Positions 23,590 to 34,574 of a stretch of 64,000 nt of DNA are shown here, piece by piece (the stretch's first letter is position 1; each line of letters opens with the position of its first letter). The translations under genes and the position numbers were made by a program. The notes under the pieces were generated by a model. It did no database searches and had not been told where the DNA came from. It saw only the letters and a program-made list of their open reading frames with translations. Origin of the DNA: Nematopogon swammerdamellus (taxonomy: Eukaryota > Arthropoda > Insecta > Lepidoptera > Adelidae); the NCBI GenBank assembly GCA_946902875.1, contig OX336359.1, forward strand, positions 2,418,001-2,482,000, given 5' to 3'.

Positions 23590-23850
23590 TAAGTGCAAAG
23601 GTCCCAGGCATATATTTATTAGTATTTATGTAGTATTCGTATGTAGTTTATCAATATCATCCATATTTCTTTACAGTCTAACACATTGCCACAAACTATT
23701 CTTGTTCGCCTGCGTGTACTTCTCCCACATCCCAAATTTTAGTTAGAATAGAATGCCTCGCGGCATTAAGCTCGCCTGTTGTACCTAATTTTTATAAATT
23801 GGTGTTCAATAAAGAATATATTCATACATACATACATATATTTTCAGGAA
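23590..23850 (+). repeat. LINE 3' end
   Basis: GCGGCATTAAGCTCGCCTGT, AATTGGTGTTCAATAAAGAA then (CATA)n. Copies in reverse at 7105-7290 and 51300-51440. Confidence 0.65.
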
Positions 23851-23956
23851 ATAAAATTGACGTTGTGACTTGTGACTGACGCCATATATATACAGAATGC
23901 CCCAAAATTCAACATCAAGTGAGAAGCAGGAGTGGGCTAGTTTATGACTACTTATT

Positions 23957-24332
23957 GTCAGCCTCGGTAGCTCAGTGGAGCGGTCGGTCGACTGTTGTTA
24001 AGCAAACCTGAGCGCGATAATTACTTGGATGGGTGACCGCACGACCGTTGGAGGCTGACCGTGGTTCGCGTTCCACGTAAAACTGCACGTCCCTTCCCTT
24101 CTTACTAGGTGGTAGGGTTTATCCGGCCGGTTTGGTACCACCGCACTGAATGTAACGTCGGTCGAAACGGCTAGGGTAGTGTTTTCCGTCCAGTTCGGTG
24201 TAGCCGATATGAAATGAAGGGAAGCACTGAGATGGCACCTAGTTCACCCGGTGTTATGGCCTGACATCACGGATGTTTTAGGTGATGTAGCCAAGCGTGT
24301 CAGTTTCCATAAATAAACAACAAACAAAAAAA
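23957..24332 (+). mobile_element. Type B SINE (tRNA/5S chimera)
   Basis: GTCAGCCTCGGTAGCTCAGT, GTTAAGCAAACCTGAGCGCG, TACTTGGATGGGTGACCGC, the shared 3' domain and an A-rich tail. Confidence 0.85.
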
Positions 24333-24675
24333 AACATAAAACCGACTTCCTAAAAAAAGTAAAACTAAAAAACTATTTAAAATAAAAATATAAAAACCGC
24401 CTTCAAAAATATATGAAATAAAAACCTAAAAAAAAAAACGAACCCTAGAGTTGAAGGCGGTGCTAAAAAGGCTACACAAATCACAAAGGATATTATCATC
24501 CGCTCATGTTTTCTTTCATGCATCATTTTTGCTTGCTTTAGCACCGCCTTCAACTCTAGGGTTCGTTTTTTTTTTTAGGTTTTTATTTCATATATTTTTG
24601 AAGGCGGTTTTTATATTTTTATTTTAAATAGTTTTTTAGTTTTACTTTTTTTAGGAAGTCGGTTTTATGTTTTTT
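24333..24675. repeat. Near-perfect 343-bp palindrome
   Basis: Two arms of ~135 bp (AAAACATAAAACCGACTTCC ... TTGAAGGCGGTGCTAAA and its inverse) differ only in poly(A) run length; loop ~66 bp. The sequence belongs to a dispersed repeat also at 25430-26480 and 32036-32485. Confidence 0.85.
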
Positions 24676-24811
24676 AAAACTTTTTTTTTATTTCACAGTT
24701 TTTTTTAGTAATTTTTTGCTATTAATGTACTCGGCGGAATCGCTCGGCCTTCGGCCTCGCGATTCCGCCTCGCTTTCCAATCCGATCTTGACCCAATTAA
24801 AATAGGACCAC

Positions 24812-25155
24812 GTCAGCTTCGATAGCTCAGTGGTGCAGACAGTCAACTGTCGCTATTGAATTTTAAGCAACGCTGGGTGCGGTCAGTACTTAGATGGGTG
24901 ACCGCTGACCGTTGGAGGCTGACCAAGGTTCGGATTCCTCGTAAAACTGTAAGTCCCTTCCCTCGTAATTTTACTTGGTGGTAGGGTTTAACCTTCCCGG
25001 GTTGGTACCACCGCACTGAATTAAACGTCGGTCGAAACGGCTATGTAAATAGTTTGTGTTTTCCGACCAGTTCAGTGTAGTCAGCACGATCAAAGGGGGA
25101 AGCACTGACATGGCACTGGTGTTATGGGCTGACATCACGGACGTTGTAGGTGATG
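24812..25155 (+). mobile_element. Type B SINE, 3'-truncated
   Basis: GTCAGCTTCGATAGCTCAGT head, 5S-like segment GGTCAGTACTTAGATGGGTG, then 3' domain cut at GTTGTAGGTGATGTTG. Confidence 0.8.
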
Positions 25156-25350
25156 TTGCAGAACTTAGTAGAATGGACAGACATAAACGTGTTACGGAAG
25201 CCTACTTTTATTATAAAATAACCGTCGGAGGACCTTGGTTGAAAATTGTAAAATTTAGTAGAACGGATAGACATGCATATGTTACGGAACCCTACATTCA
25301 TTTTGCAGAACTTAGTAGAATGGACAGACATAAACGTGTTACGGAACCCT
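25150..25350 (+). repeat. Three degenerate tandem copies of a ~50-80-bp unit
   Basis: GCAGAACTTAGTAGAATGGA + CAGACATAAACGTGTTACGG + AAGCCTAC recurs three times beside a SINE. Confidence 0.7.
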
Positions 25351-26859
25351 ACTTAACAGTTGCACTCCGGGAGTGCCGGCAGATCCCGTGCCACTCTAAC
25401 TTAACCCTTAACGCAATGACTTAAGGTTTCATTTTAAAAATGACGCTGACGCGATGTCGCGAGTTATACATTTTTACCCACCTAAAAAAGTGCCAAGAGC
25501 CGCTAAAGAAGTTTTCACTTCAAAAACCTCAGGGTTATCCCCTTTCAAATAAAAAAAAAAAGAATTTTCAAAATCGGCCCACAATTGACGGAGTAATCGC
25601 GTAACAAACATCCAAAAAAAGAAAACATACCGTCGAATTGAGAATCTTTTAGGTCTAAAGTAAATTTCTCGTGAAGACAAATGCAACGAGCCCAAACACG
25701 ATGGGTTTATCATGTGTAGTTTAGGAGTTCCTATGGCCACCTTCTGTCTCCATCATCAAACCAGCTCGATGGTACTCGGTACAGTAGGTACTGGCCAGGT
25801 ACCATAATAAATTAAACGCCGGTCGGAAAAAATAAAAAAATTTCAAATTTAGAATATTCATGAAACAAGGGTCCGAATATGTATCACTAGTATATCGATT
25901 CATGTATTTCAACAGGACAGAGAAAATTTCAAAATATTAGGTATTTAATACTTTTTAGTTTTTTTTTTTTGTTTTTTGGAAATCGGTTTAATATTTTTTA
26001 AAACAGTTTTTATTTCATTCTTTTTAGTAATATTACATAAAAAAGAATAATCGAAATCGAATAATCGAAATCGATTGAAGTGGTACAGAATTATTCGCCA
26101 TATGTGTCAGACTGCAAATTGCTGAATAAGTCCACATCACAAATGTTTTGCTGAAGGTAACCACACACCATACTAATTTATCAAACTGAAAATTGCCGAA
26201 AACGACCACATCACAAGTTTTGCTGAAGGTAACCACACACCATAGTATTATGCTGATTTTTCGAAAACCACTGAACCAATTTCGATAAAATTGAAATGGG
26301 ACCACCTCGGAAGTATGACCTAACTAACAAAAAAAGAATTTTCTAAATCGGCCCTCAATTGACGGAGAAATCGTGTTACAAACATACAAAAAAATAAAAA
26401 TAAAAAAAAAAATAAAAAAATAAAAAAAACATACAGACGAATTGAGAACCTCCTCCTTTTTTGGAAGTCGGTTAAAAACAGACAAAAATAACACCGGAGA
26501 CATGCAGTAGTGGGGCTATTATTTTTAATTACCGACCCCACAAGGTACTTTTCATTTGTTTCAATTTAAAACTCTTCAGGAAGTATCGCTGGTGCCCGCG
26601 CAGGAAATTCATTTGAATTTTAGCATTAAAATTTTAATATGAAAACATATTACGACTGGTCTCGCTTCCGCTTGCGTTCCCTTCACCACTGCCGCGGTTT
26701 ACATATTCACCCACAGAACAAAATAGAGGAATAAGTGCGAGTAGGTATTGTAGGGTTTATTGGGGAATCTACCAATTCGGTTAGCTTTCATGTGATTTAT
26801 TCGAAAACTACTCAACCGATTTACATAGAGTTTTCACCGACTTTACCGCGACTTTATTC
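25351..26859. other. Dispersed-repeat debris
   Basis: 25550-26480 contains copies of a lepidopteran repeat recognised by GAATTTTC-AAATCGGCCC, AACATACAGACGAATTGAGA and TTTTTGGAAGTCGGTTAAAA. 26500-26550 is a SINE head scrap. The rest is unassigned. Confidence 0.5.
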
Positions 26860-27400
26860 AACTGGGTTGGGCTGCCTTCGGAAAGTTAAAATTCGCCCTG
26901 AGGTCTGACCTTGCGCAAAATTTAAAAACCCGTATAGACCAGTGTGTCCTCCCGGGTATGACGTACGGGTGTGAAACGTGGACTCTGACGGTCGCTGTTG
27001 TCCAAAGGTTGAAACAAGGGTTGAAAGTTGCCCAGCGAGCAATGGAGCGAGCCATGCTGGGAATATCGCTACGTGATATGGTGCGTAACGAGGCAATCCG
27101 CCGACGCGACGCACCAAAGTAGTCGATATTGTATACCGGGTGGCTAAGCTCAAGTGGCAGTGGGCTGGGCACGCCAGCCGAAGAGACGACGACCGTTGGA
27201 GTAACCGTGTCCTACACTGGCGGCCGTGGACAGGAAAACGGATTGTCGGAAGACCACCCGCCAGGTGGGACGACGACATCAAGTACGTCGCCGGAAAGCA
27301 GTGGTTCCGTACCGCTGAAGGCCGGCAGGGCTGGAGGAAAATTGGAGAGGCGTATGTCCAGCAGTGGACGCTTACACGCTGACTGACTGACTGACTTACC
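26860..27400 (+). pseudogene. RTE-type LINE ORF2 C-terminus
   Basis: LNLGCETWTLT-like start (TYGCETWTLTV), ISLRDMVRNEAIRR, RVAKLKWQWAGHASRRDDDR, RVLHWRPWTGKR, RPPARWDDDIKYVAGKQWF, WRKIGEAYVQQWTLTR: the standard insect RTE-like C-terminus, with one frameshift near 27115. Fragments also at 48886-49200 (+), 45430-45665 (-) and 53135-53230 (-). Confidence 0.8.
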
Positions 27401-28099
27401 GCGGGCGGAGCCTCGGGCACAGCTAGACTAACATAATGACGAAACATACCAATTCACAAACTAATTAACTAATATTCTAACAAAAGATAAAGACAGTGGT
27501 TCCCAACCTTTTTCTTTAGACTACGATTACCTCAACGTGTTACCATTTATCTAGTTACTATACTTCTGGTGGGTGTTTGTTTGTTGAACATGTATTTTGT
27601 TGTTTTTATTATGCAAAAAAAAAAAACATTTAAAAAAAGTCAAAAACAAAACCAAACTTTTTAAATCGAAAAAATGTGAATAATTCGGTCGTTTTTCGGC
27701 TTTTTTTCGGTCAGAAAAAAAAATTCATGTCTCGAAAACGAAATGAGATAACGAAAAAAACCCCTAGAAATATGACTTCGGACTACATTTAAAAAATGAT
27801 TGGAGGTGCGTATCACTGATGGGTTATTCAGAAGTTGTACGTTTGTGACGCGGAGTTTACGCGCGGAGAGCGCGTGCGCGCGGTCGTGACGGTGAATAAA
27901 TGTTTTGCAGCATGATTATGTTTTTGGACGAAGTGATTCTTTGTGAATAAATAAATATGTATTTAAACTTAGTTAGATTAATAATTTTACTGTACTACCT
28001 ACTACCTACTTTGTAATTTTTTGGATAAATAAATATAATTATTATGTAAAAAAAATGAATTCAGTTCATTTGGCAGATTCATTTTCAATGTACTCGAAG
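27401..28099. other. Unassigned AT-rich sequence
   Basis: 27400-27430 is the edge of a repeat E copy; beyond that nothing recognised. Confidence 0.3.
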
Positions 28100-28489
28100 G
28101 TCAGCCTCGATAGCTCAGTGGTGCAGACAGTCAACTGTCGCTATTGAATGTTAAGCAACGCTGGGTGCGGTCAGTACTTGGATGGGTGACCGCTGACCGT
28201 TGGAGGCTGACCGAGGTTCGGATTCCTCGTAAAACTGTAGGTCCCTTCCCTCCTAATCTTACTTGGTGGTAGGGTTTAACCCGCCCGGGTTGGTACCACC
28301 GCACTGAATGAAACGTCGGTCAAAACGGCTATGTAAATAGTTTGTGTTTTCCGACCAGTTCAGTGTAGCCGGCACGATCAAAGGGGGAAGCACTGACATG
28401 GCACCTAGTTCACCCGGTGTTATGGGCTGACATCACGGACGTTGTAGTTGATGTAGCCAACCGTGTCAGTTTCCATAAAAAAAAAAAAA
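28100..28489 (+). mobile_element. Type B SINE, full length
   Basis: Best copy of the family: TCAGCCTCGATAGCTCAGTG (tRNA-like A box), TTAAGCAACGCTGGGTGCGG and TCAGTACTTGGATGGGTGAC (5S-like), shared 3' domain and poly(A). Confidence 0.9.
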
Positions 28490-29103
28490 GGTCGTGGCAG
28501 ACACGAGATCTGTGATTTTTTTTTGTATGTAAACCAACATGGGTGTCTGTCTCAGGGGACCAATGGTACAGTCGACATAGCTAAAAACCCCTTTCCTTCC
28601 GAATCCACGTTCAGTGAGGCGCCATGCCAGCAGATTTGTCTAGCCCGTTGATACGACGTTTGAAGACACCCAGGTTAAAGGATTCGGGAAACACACTCGC
28701 CGGAAGACAGTTCAACACCCTGGCGCTGGCGGTGCGACAAAGAAACTATTTTGAGAACCGATGAGTTCTCAAAAGGTGCGACTCCCTGAGCCGTTGCGAC
28801 ACACGGTTGGGAAGCACTGCCCTGACTAATGATTAGTTTACTTACGGATCTCTTAATGCATTGTTTCATTTAAAACTGTGATAATAGCGTCTTGTCTTTA
28901 ATATATAAGGGAGATTGAAACAAATGCACTCATTTAGGATATTTCATCTACGTTATAGCTAAACCATCTTAATATATACATAAAAAAGACAAGGATATTC
29001 TTATATCTTCAAGTTTAAAAACTGGAATTTTGATCAAAAAAGTTGAAGCCAATCTTCTTTCGGGACGAAATTATTAAAGGTAATTTATTTATTTATCCTA
29101 ATA
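28490..29103. other. LINE fragment and unassigned sequence
   Basis: 28510-28760 matches 36130-36360 in reverse (GGAAACACACTCGCCGGAAG) and looks like a LINE fragment. 28830-29103 is unassigned. Confidence 0.4.
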
Positions 29104-29701
29104 CAGGTTGACTCATTCCAGATTTTAAACTTTAAAAAATAATTGAAAAATGTCAGTTTTACTTACAGTAATTTTAATAGTATAAAATGAAAGTGTACAA
29201 ATTGGGATTTTATTTATGACATATAACATCATCAAGATGCTTTCCTTCTCGCCGTACACACTCTTCAAGGCGGACGCGTGTATTAGTTATCACAAGCTGC
29301 AATAAATCACTTGGGATAGAGTTGACTTCTTCAGTTATTTTTGTCTTCAAGTCTTCCTTGTTGAAACCATACATCAGGATATCTGCTGATACCCTGTCTC
29401 AGTTCCGGCACAAAAAAGTTCTTTATCATGGCGGTATAGTGCTCACTGGTCACTGTAACAGTACTAACACGATGGTTTTGAAAAAAGTATAGGCCTGCAG
29501 AATATGCGTCGCGCTAGTGTGCACGAATGACCGCCCGTTGCCGAAATAAGCCTCCACTTGGTGCTCTCCCGACCACGACATGGCGCCCACTAAAAATTCC
29601 CCAACGGTCAGTTTTCGAATGCTGTACTTCGCACCCCGCTAGTTCCACTGCCCGCCAATTTATTCGAAATTCAAATTTAAAAATTTTGCTGAGTCACCCT
29701 G
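29104..29701 (-). pseudogene. Tc1/mariner-type element with transposase remnants
   Basis: Inverted ends CAGGTTGACTCATTCC / GAGTCACCCTG flanked by TA. On the minus strand, broken transposase pieces remain: VTVTSEHYTAMIKNFFVPEL, then EEVNSIPSDLLQLVITNTRV-RLEECVRREGKHLDDV to a stop at 29210. These match the C-terminal half of DDE transposases of this superfamily. Only ~600 bp, so internally deleted and inactive. Confidence 0.7.
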
Positions 29702-29862
29702 TATAATATGTTTGTTTACATCGCCTACTACACATTTTTGGGTACCAAAATTAATTACGTCGAACGCCAGACCCATGGGATATATGCGATTTTAATTACT
29801 AATTCTAGGTAACCGATAAGTCGTCAATTTTGATCTAAAGTCGAGTCGAATTTTTTTTATTT

Positions 29863-30182
29863 TTTTTTTATGGAAACTGACACGGATGGCTACATCACTT
29901 ATAACATCAGTGATGTCAGCCCATAACACCGGATGAACTTGGTGCCACGTCAGTGCCTCCCTTCGGTCGTGCCGGCTACACTGAACTGGACGGAAAACAC
30001 AAACTATTTACATAGCCGTTTCGAACGACCTTTCATTCAGTGCGGTGGTACCGACCCGGGCGGGTTGAACCCTACCACCTAGTAATATAAGAAGGGAGTC
30101 ATATCCCTTTGTCGACTTTTACGACATACACGGGGAGAGGCGCAGTCGGGCTATTCTTTTAAAGTACCGGCCCCAGACGGTA
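29863..30182 (-). mobile_element. SINE with 'TACCGTGTGGGG' head
   Basis: TTATGGAAACTGACACGGAT at its 3' end, shared domain, then inverse head ending TACCGGCCCCAGACGGTA. Confidence 0.75.
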
Positions 30183-30365
30183 AGAGTTCCTTAAAATGAA
30201 ATAATTTTAAAGTCTAAACTATAACATTTCCAATTGACCTAGTTTTTATTATTTATTATATGTTAATGCTTCAATTTAAATATATCAATAACTGTACAGG
30301 GTTTGTTTGTTCAAATTCTTTATTCATTATTCATCATTCGTATGGTATTGCACTACACTTGATAG

Positions 30366-30670
30366 ATATATACCACACGCTGTATCCCGACAAACCGAGT
30401 AAGCAGAGTAGTCGGTATTGTGCCGCAAGTACTCTTGTAAATTACAGCACAACACCAACCGCCACGTTTAGCGAAGTATTCGGGCAAGATAACTATCAAG
30501 CAGCAAGTAAGGCACGAAGACCCACCTGCTGCATGACTCTGTGGAAGGATAGTGCCAAGGTGAGAGGTGGCTAGCCTGTCGCCCTAACGCACGACATCTT
30601 GTCCTTATCCCTTAGTAGCTTTTTACGACATGCACGGGGAGAGATGCAGTGAGGTTATTCTCTTCATATC
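30366..30670 (+). mobile_element. Repeat P copy upstream of gene B
   Basis: ATACCACACGCTGTATCCCG to CACGGGGAGAGATGCAGTGA; ends ~190 bp before the gene B ATG. Confidence 0.75.
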
Positions 30671-30816
30671 GTACATATTTACTACAATATAATTGCTAAA
30701 GTTGTTCAGTTTGAAAAGAATCACCCCTAGAGCACTGTGGGTCATTAAAAACTCCCTTCTTGCGTGCACTGTTAAACAATTATTACTATAAGTATGTTTA
30801 TTAAAGCAATTAATTT

Positions 30817-30826
30817 TATATAAGCA
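30817..30826 (+). promoter_or_regulatory. Candidate TATA box of gene B
   Basis: TTATATAAGC lies about 40 bp before the ATG. A start ~30 bp downstream would give a very short leader. Position and sequence only. Confidence 0.4.
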
Positions 30827-30863
30827 TAAAATTTCAGAAAAAAAATCATTCAAGAAAACAAAG

Positions 30864-31654
30864 ATGGCAACCGCCGCCGTACTATGGCTGCTGTCACTAT
30901 CAGCCTTGCTAGCCGCGGCAGAAAGTAGGGGAGACCTATTCCAAGGGGCCAGTTCTGGAGCAAGGCTGATACACCATGAGGTCTATGAGAAACACGCCAT
31001 ACCTTTCATCAAACGGGATGAAGATGTTGAGGTTACCAATTTACATATTCTCATGTGCCCTGACGTGCTTGGCTAACTTTTTCATAGAAGCTGACATGGT
31101 TGGCTAACTTTTTATAGAAACTGATATGGTTGACTAAATTTTTTTATAAAAGCTGACATGGTTGACTAACTTTTTTTATAGAAGCTGGCATGGTTAGCTA
31201 ACTTTTTTATAGAAGCTGACATGTTGGCTAACTTTTTCATAGAAACTGACATGGTTGGCTAAATTTTTTATGAACGCTGACATGGTTGACTAACTTTTTT
31301 TATAGAAGCTGGCATGGTTAGCTACCTTTTTTATAGAAGTTGACATGGTTTACTAACTTTTTTTATAAATGCTGACATGGTTGACTAACTTTTTTTATAG
31401 AAGCTGGCATGGTTAGCTAACTTTTTTATAGAAGCTGACATAGTTGAAAATTTGAATTTTTTATTTAATAATTTTGTTTTTAGGTGAAAACTTCCGGAAG
31501 TGAGCTGATTAAAGCTATAATAGTGAGTGACCTGAAAGGCGATTCCGAGTCCTACGTCAAAAGAGGAGGGTTGGGGTTCAAGGAAGTGACTATCAGATTG
31601 AAAAGCGCCAGAGGGGAAGGTTACAAGTTCCTAGTTGAAATATTTGCTTTGTAA
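30864..31654 (+). CDS. MBF2-family secreted protein (gene B), two exons
   Basis: Exon 1 is 30864-31031 and exon 2 is 31484-31654; the intron is phase 0 (GAG|GTTACC ... TTTTTAG|GTG). The 112-aa product has a signal peptide (MATAAVLWLLSLSALLAAA, residues 1-19), the family motif IPFIKR near residue 49, and the MBF2 core: IKAIIVSDLKG, RGGLGFKEVTIRLKSARG and YKFLVEIFAL at the C-terminus. It has no cysteines, unlike gene C. The intron sits just before the I-x(2)-I-x-V strand, the same place and phase as the last intron of genes A and C. The Pfam name comes from the Bombyx coactivator MBF2; the signal peptide suggests this copy is secreted, probably a salivary, gut or haemolymph peptide. The intron is almost entirely a 12-copy minisatellite. 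Confidence 0.88.
31071..31445 (+). repeat. Minisatellite, ~12 copies of 30-32 bp, in the gene B intron
   Basis: Degenerate tandem units of the form GCTAACTTTTTTATAGAAGC + TGACATGGTTG. The unit closely resembles the reverse complement of the SINE 3' end found many times in the window (TTTTTTATGGAAACTGACAC + GGTTGGCTAC), so it probably arose by amplification of a SINE tail. Confidence 0.85.
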
Positions 31655-32035
31655 TATGTGCAATTGGGTCCAAAAATTTAAATACAGATATAGGTCATGT
31701 AAAACCTCTGTTTGTCTTATTCTATACATGTCAGTCAGTCAGCCAGTCGGCGTGTATGCTCCCACTGCTGGATATATGCCTCTACAATCTTCCTCCAGCG
31801 GTACTGAACAACTGCTTTATTTATTTTATTTATGTAATCCGGTGTTGGAGGGCCCAAAGCACATGCTCCGACCAGCCAATATCACCTCCGAGAAGGTAGG
31901 TGCCATACGACTGCGTGACTGTGGAAGGGCCGTGCCGAGGTGAGAGGCACCTAGGCTGCCGCCCCTTAACACTTTTTTTATGGAACTATGTCAGCTTCCA
32001 GAAAAAAAATACAAAATTTAAGGGAAACGCTGTTA
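31655..32035. other. Gene B 3' flank with SINE scraps
   Basis: 31730-31800 is an RTE-end scrap; 31832-31975 is a type C SINE 3' fragment (minus; ATGCTCCGACCAGCCAATAT). No AATAAA close to the gene B stop. Confidence 0.45.
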
Positions 32036-32485
32036 TCCAAAAACTATTTAAAAAAATATAAAAACCGCCTTCAAAAATGTATGAAATAAAAAAATAAAAA
32101 TTGAACCCTCCAGTTGAAGGCGGTCGGTTATTTTTGCTTGCTTTAGCACCACCGCCTTCAACTCTAGGGTTCGATTTTTATTTTTTTATTTCATACATTT
32201 TTGAAGGCGGTTTTTATATTTTTTTAAATAGTTTTTTATTTCACAGTTTTTTTAGTAATTTTTATTTGCTATTAATGTACTCGGCGGAATCGCTCGGCCT
32301 TCGGCCTCGCGATTCCGCCTCGCTTTCCAATCCGATCTTGACCAAAAATGGGACCACCTTGGAGCTAGACTGAACCGAACACAAAAGGAATCATCGAAAT
32401 CGGTTCACAATTGGGGAAGATATTGCTGAACATACATAAAAAAAAAAATACAGCCGAACATAGAACCTCCTCCTTTTTTGAAGTC
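32036..32485. repeat. Palindromic repeat plus GAAGTCGG-type tail
   Basis: Arms ~85 bp (TTGAAGGCGGT and inverse) of the same family as the 24333-24675 palindrome, followed by TTGGAGCTAGACTGAACCGA ... CTCCTCCTTTTTTGAAGTCG. Confidence 0.7.
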
Positions 32486-32559
32486 GGTTAAAAATCATTC
32501 AACACCAGTTACCTGCGTGGTCAGTTTGTAACGCCAACCGGCGGCGTAGCGCATCGATC

Positions 32560-32960
32560 GTGAGCCATGGAGTTGGTCCATGTCGGGAGCACATAATATT
32601 GCAGCATCTTTTTCATAAGGGGCTTTTCATAAATTGCTATCCTTCACATTAGAACTTTGAAAAGCGTGTGATCGACAAAGAGATACGTCATTGGTGATCG
32701 ATAGATATAACAAACGGCGTCATTTTACTATAAAAATTCAATTCAAATTCTCTTTAGTTTCTGAGATCGAGTCTTCATAGTTCACGCGGAAGAAAAAATA
32801 GACACATTTTGGTTTACCGTATAGTTTGTATAGAAAATGATACAATTTTACACCAAAAACATGTGATTGATAGACAAAGAACTGTTCTATATTTTGCAGT
32901 TTTTAGCCTTTAGATTGGTTTAGTTATCACGGGCTACTTCATCAAAAATCCACATGCGTC
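32560..32960 (-). repeat. Repeat K, second copy
   Basis: Inverse of 12290-12620 (TTTAGTTTCTGAGATCGAGT, GTTTGTATAGAAAATGATAC, TTTTGCAGTTTTTAGCCTTT). Confidence 0.65.
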
Positions 32961-33156
32961 GTTACTAAACACTCCATTATTTATTGAAAGAGTGTTATCA
33001 AAGTGTAATTATCAAGTTGAATCGATCAAAAACAACATAGAAACCATTAGGGGTCTCTCTCTGCTACAAAACAATATATGCACATACATATTCAATTATT
33101 ATTCCATTAACCTTCCCCACAAATATTACTCATCTCTCTCTCTCTAAAAGAGAGAT

Positions 33157-33196
<40 letters not shown>

Positions 33197-34434
33197 CGGT
33201 CAGAATGTAAGTTAACTTATTACTCGAGACCGGTTCAACAGATCTGAAAGTGGTTTACACCAATGCGACCTGATTTGAAGTTATAGGTAAGTTGTAACAT
33301 AATCACCAACCACCCCGACCCTATAAATGTCAAAAATAATTTTTCCTTTACAGAAGTCGGTGGACCGCAATTAAATACCTTCGCAGCTCGGAGTATATTT
33401 TATTTACTTAGCGGTGCCCCGACTCCTTTAAGTAAGCAAACGGTAATTATATTTGACGTTTTTAAATTAGTAATTTAACTTTTATTTGAAGCTTTAAAAA
33501 AACCCATCTGTATCGGTCCATCCGTGAGTGAGGCATAATTTTTTTATTACTTCATACTCCTTTTCTGTGCACGCAGCTCGGCTGTGGAATCTACTACCTC
33601 ACTGTATACGGCACTGCAAGTCGCTTCCGTTATTCAAAAAACACTTAAAGTTGTACTGTCTCCGTCAGTGTGAAGTCAAAAGCTAAAAAATCCTTAATTC
33701 TGAATGGACAAGTATGTATGTATATATTTAGGTATTATGTATTATATAAATTGTAATTCATATGTATTTAATTTAATCTATAAATAGTAATTTATACGTT
33801 TAATTAACTAGTATGTACTTATATGTAGTGTATATTATAGTATATTATAGTTATTTTCCTTATATTATATTTTACATTCCCACACTCAAGTCTTTTGCTA
33901 CTACCTACTTATATCTCGCAACATACGACTCTCAAACATCCAAAGGTTGACTGGGAGAAATCCCTGTAAGGGATAAGTCCGCCTTTGCCCCTCATGTAAA
34001 TTTCTTATTGTGTGTTTATGTTAAATGTTTTTTGGAGCAATAAAGTATTTCTATCTATCTATCTACTTCATTACTTCATTACTAACATAGCTCAGAACCA
34101 CCCGGTTAAACCAGCTTTCTTATAAAAAAAACGCATCCAAATCGGTCCATCCGTTTGGGAGTTACGATACCACAGACAGACACACAGGCCCACAGACAAA
34201 CGCCCCTCCTTTTGTGTCGGGGGTTAAAAATATAATATAAAATTTAAAGTTCTTTAAATTATTCATTTTATTTATTCAATAAGAATTATTATTAATCCAT
34301 TTTATTAATTCAATGCAATAAGAAACAGTTTGCGTTCAATGTATTAAAAAATAATATAAATTTTATAACAATACAAATTATAGTCATTCCTAAGATAACA
34401 ACGATGGTCCCCAAAACAGAAGCACCGCTCCCTC
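32961..34434. repeat. (GA)n tract and LINE 3' end
   Basis: 33131-33193 is a CT/GA microsatellite. 33560-34075 is a LINE 3' end with the ORF2 terminus (TTCTGTGCACGCAGCTCGGC, 'HAARLWN'), GGGATAAGTCCGCCTTTGCC, GAGCAATAAAG and (TATC)n. 34267-34272 may be the minus-strand poly(A) signal of gene C. Confidence 0.7.
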
Positions 34435-34520
34435 ACTGAATGACTATGCCCGAACGGATTCGAACCTCGGTCCTCTCGTAAGAGCTGCCGACGCCCAGAC
34501 CACTTTGCCACTCGCCGCTA
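34435..34520 (-). mobile_element. tRNA-like SINE head fragment
   Basis: GGATTCGAACCTCGGTCCTC and CCACTCGCCGC: inverse of the type C head only, ~55 bp after the gene C stop codon. Confidence 0.7.
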
Positions 34521-34574
34521 AACTGAGCAAGGTGCGATGGGCTGACATCCCGGGTGCAGCAGATGACGAAACAT

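Noticed and set aside
26854..27447. 197-codon minus-strand open frame
   Set aside because: It is the shadow of the RTE LINE terminus on the plus strand, which has recognisable motifs.
28140..28200. 5S rRNA gene
   Set aside because: Only the internal promoter part of 5S is present, fused to SINE sequence; not a functional rRNA gene.
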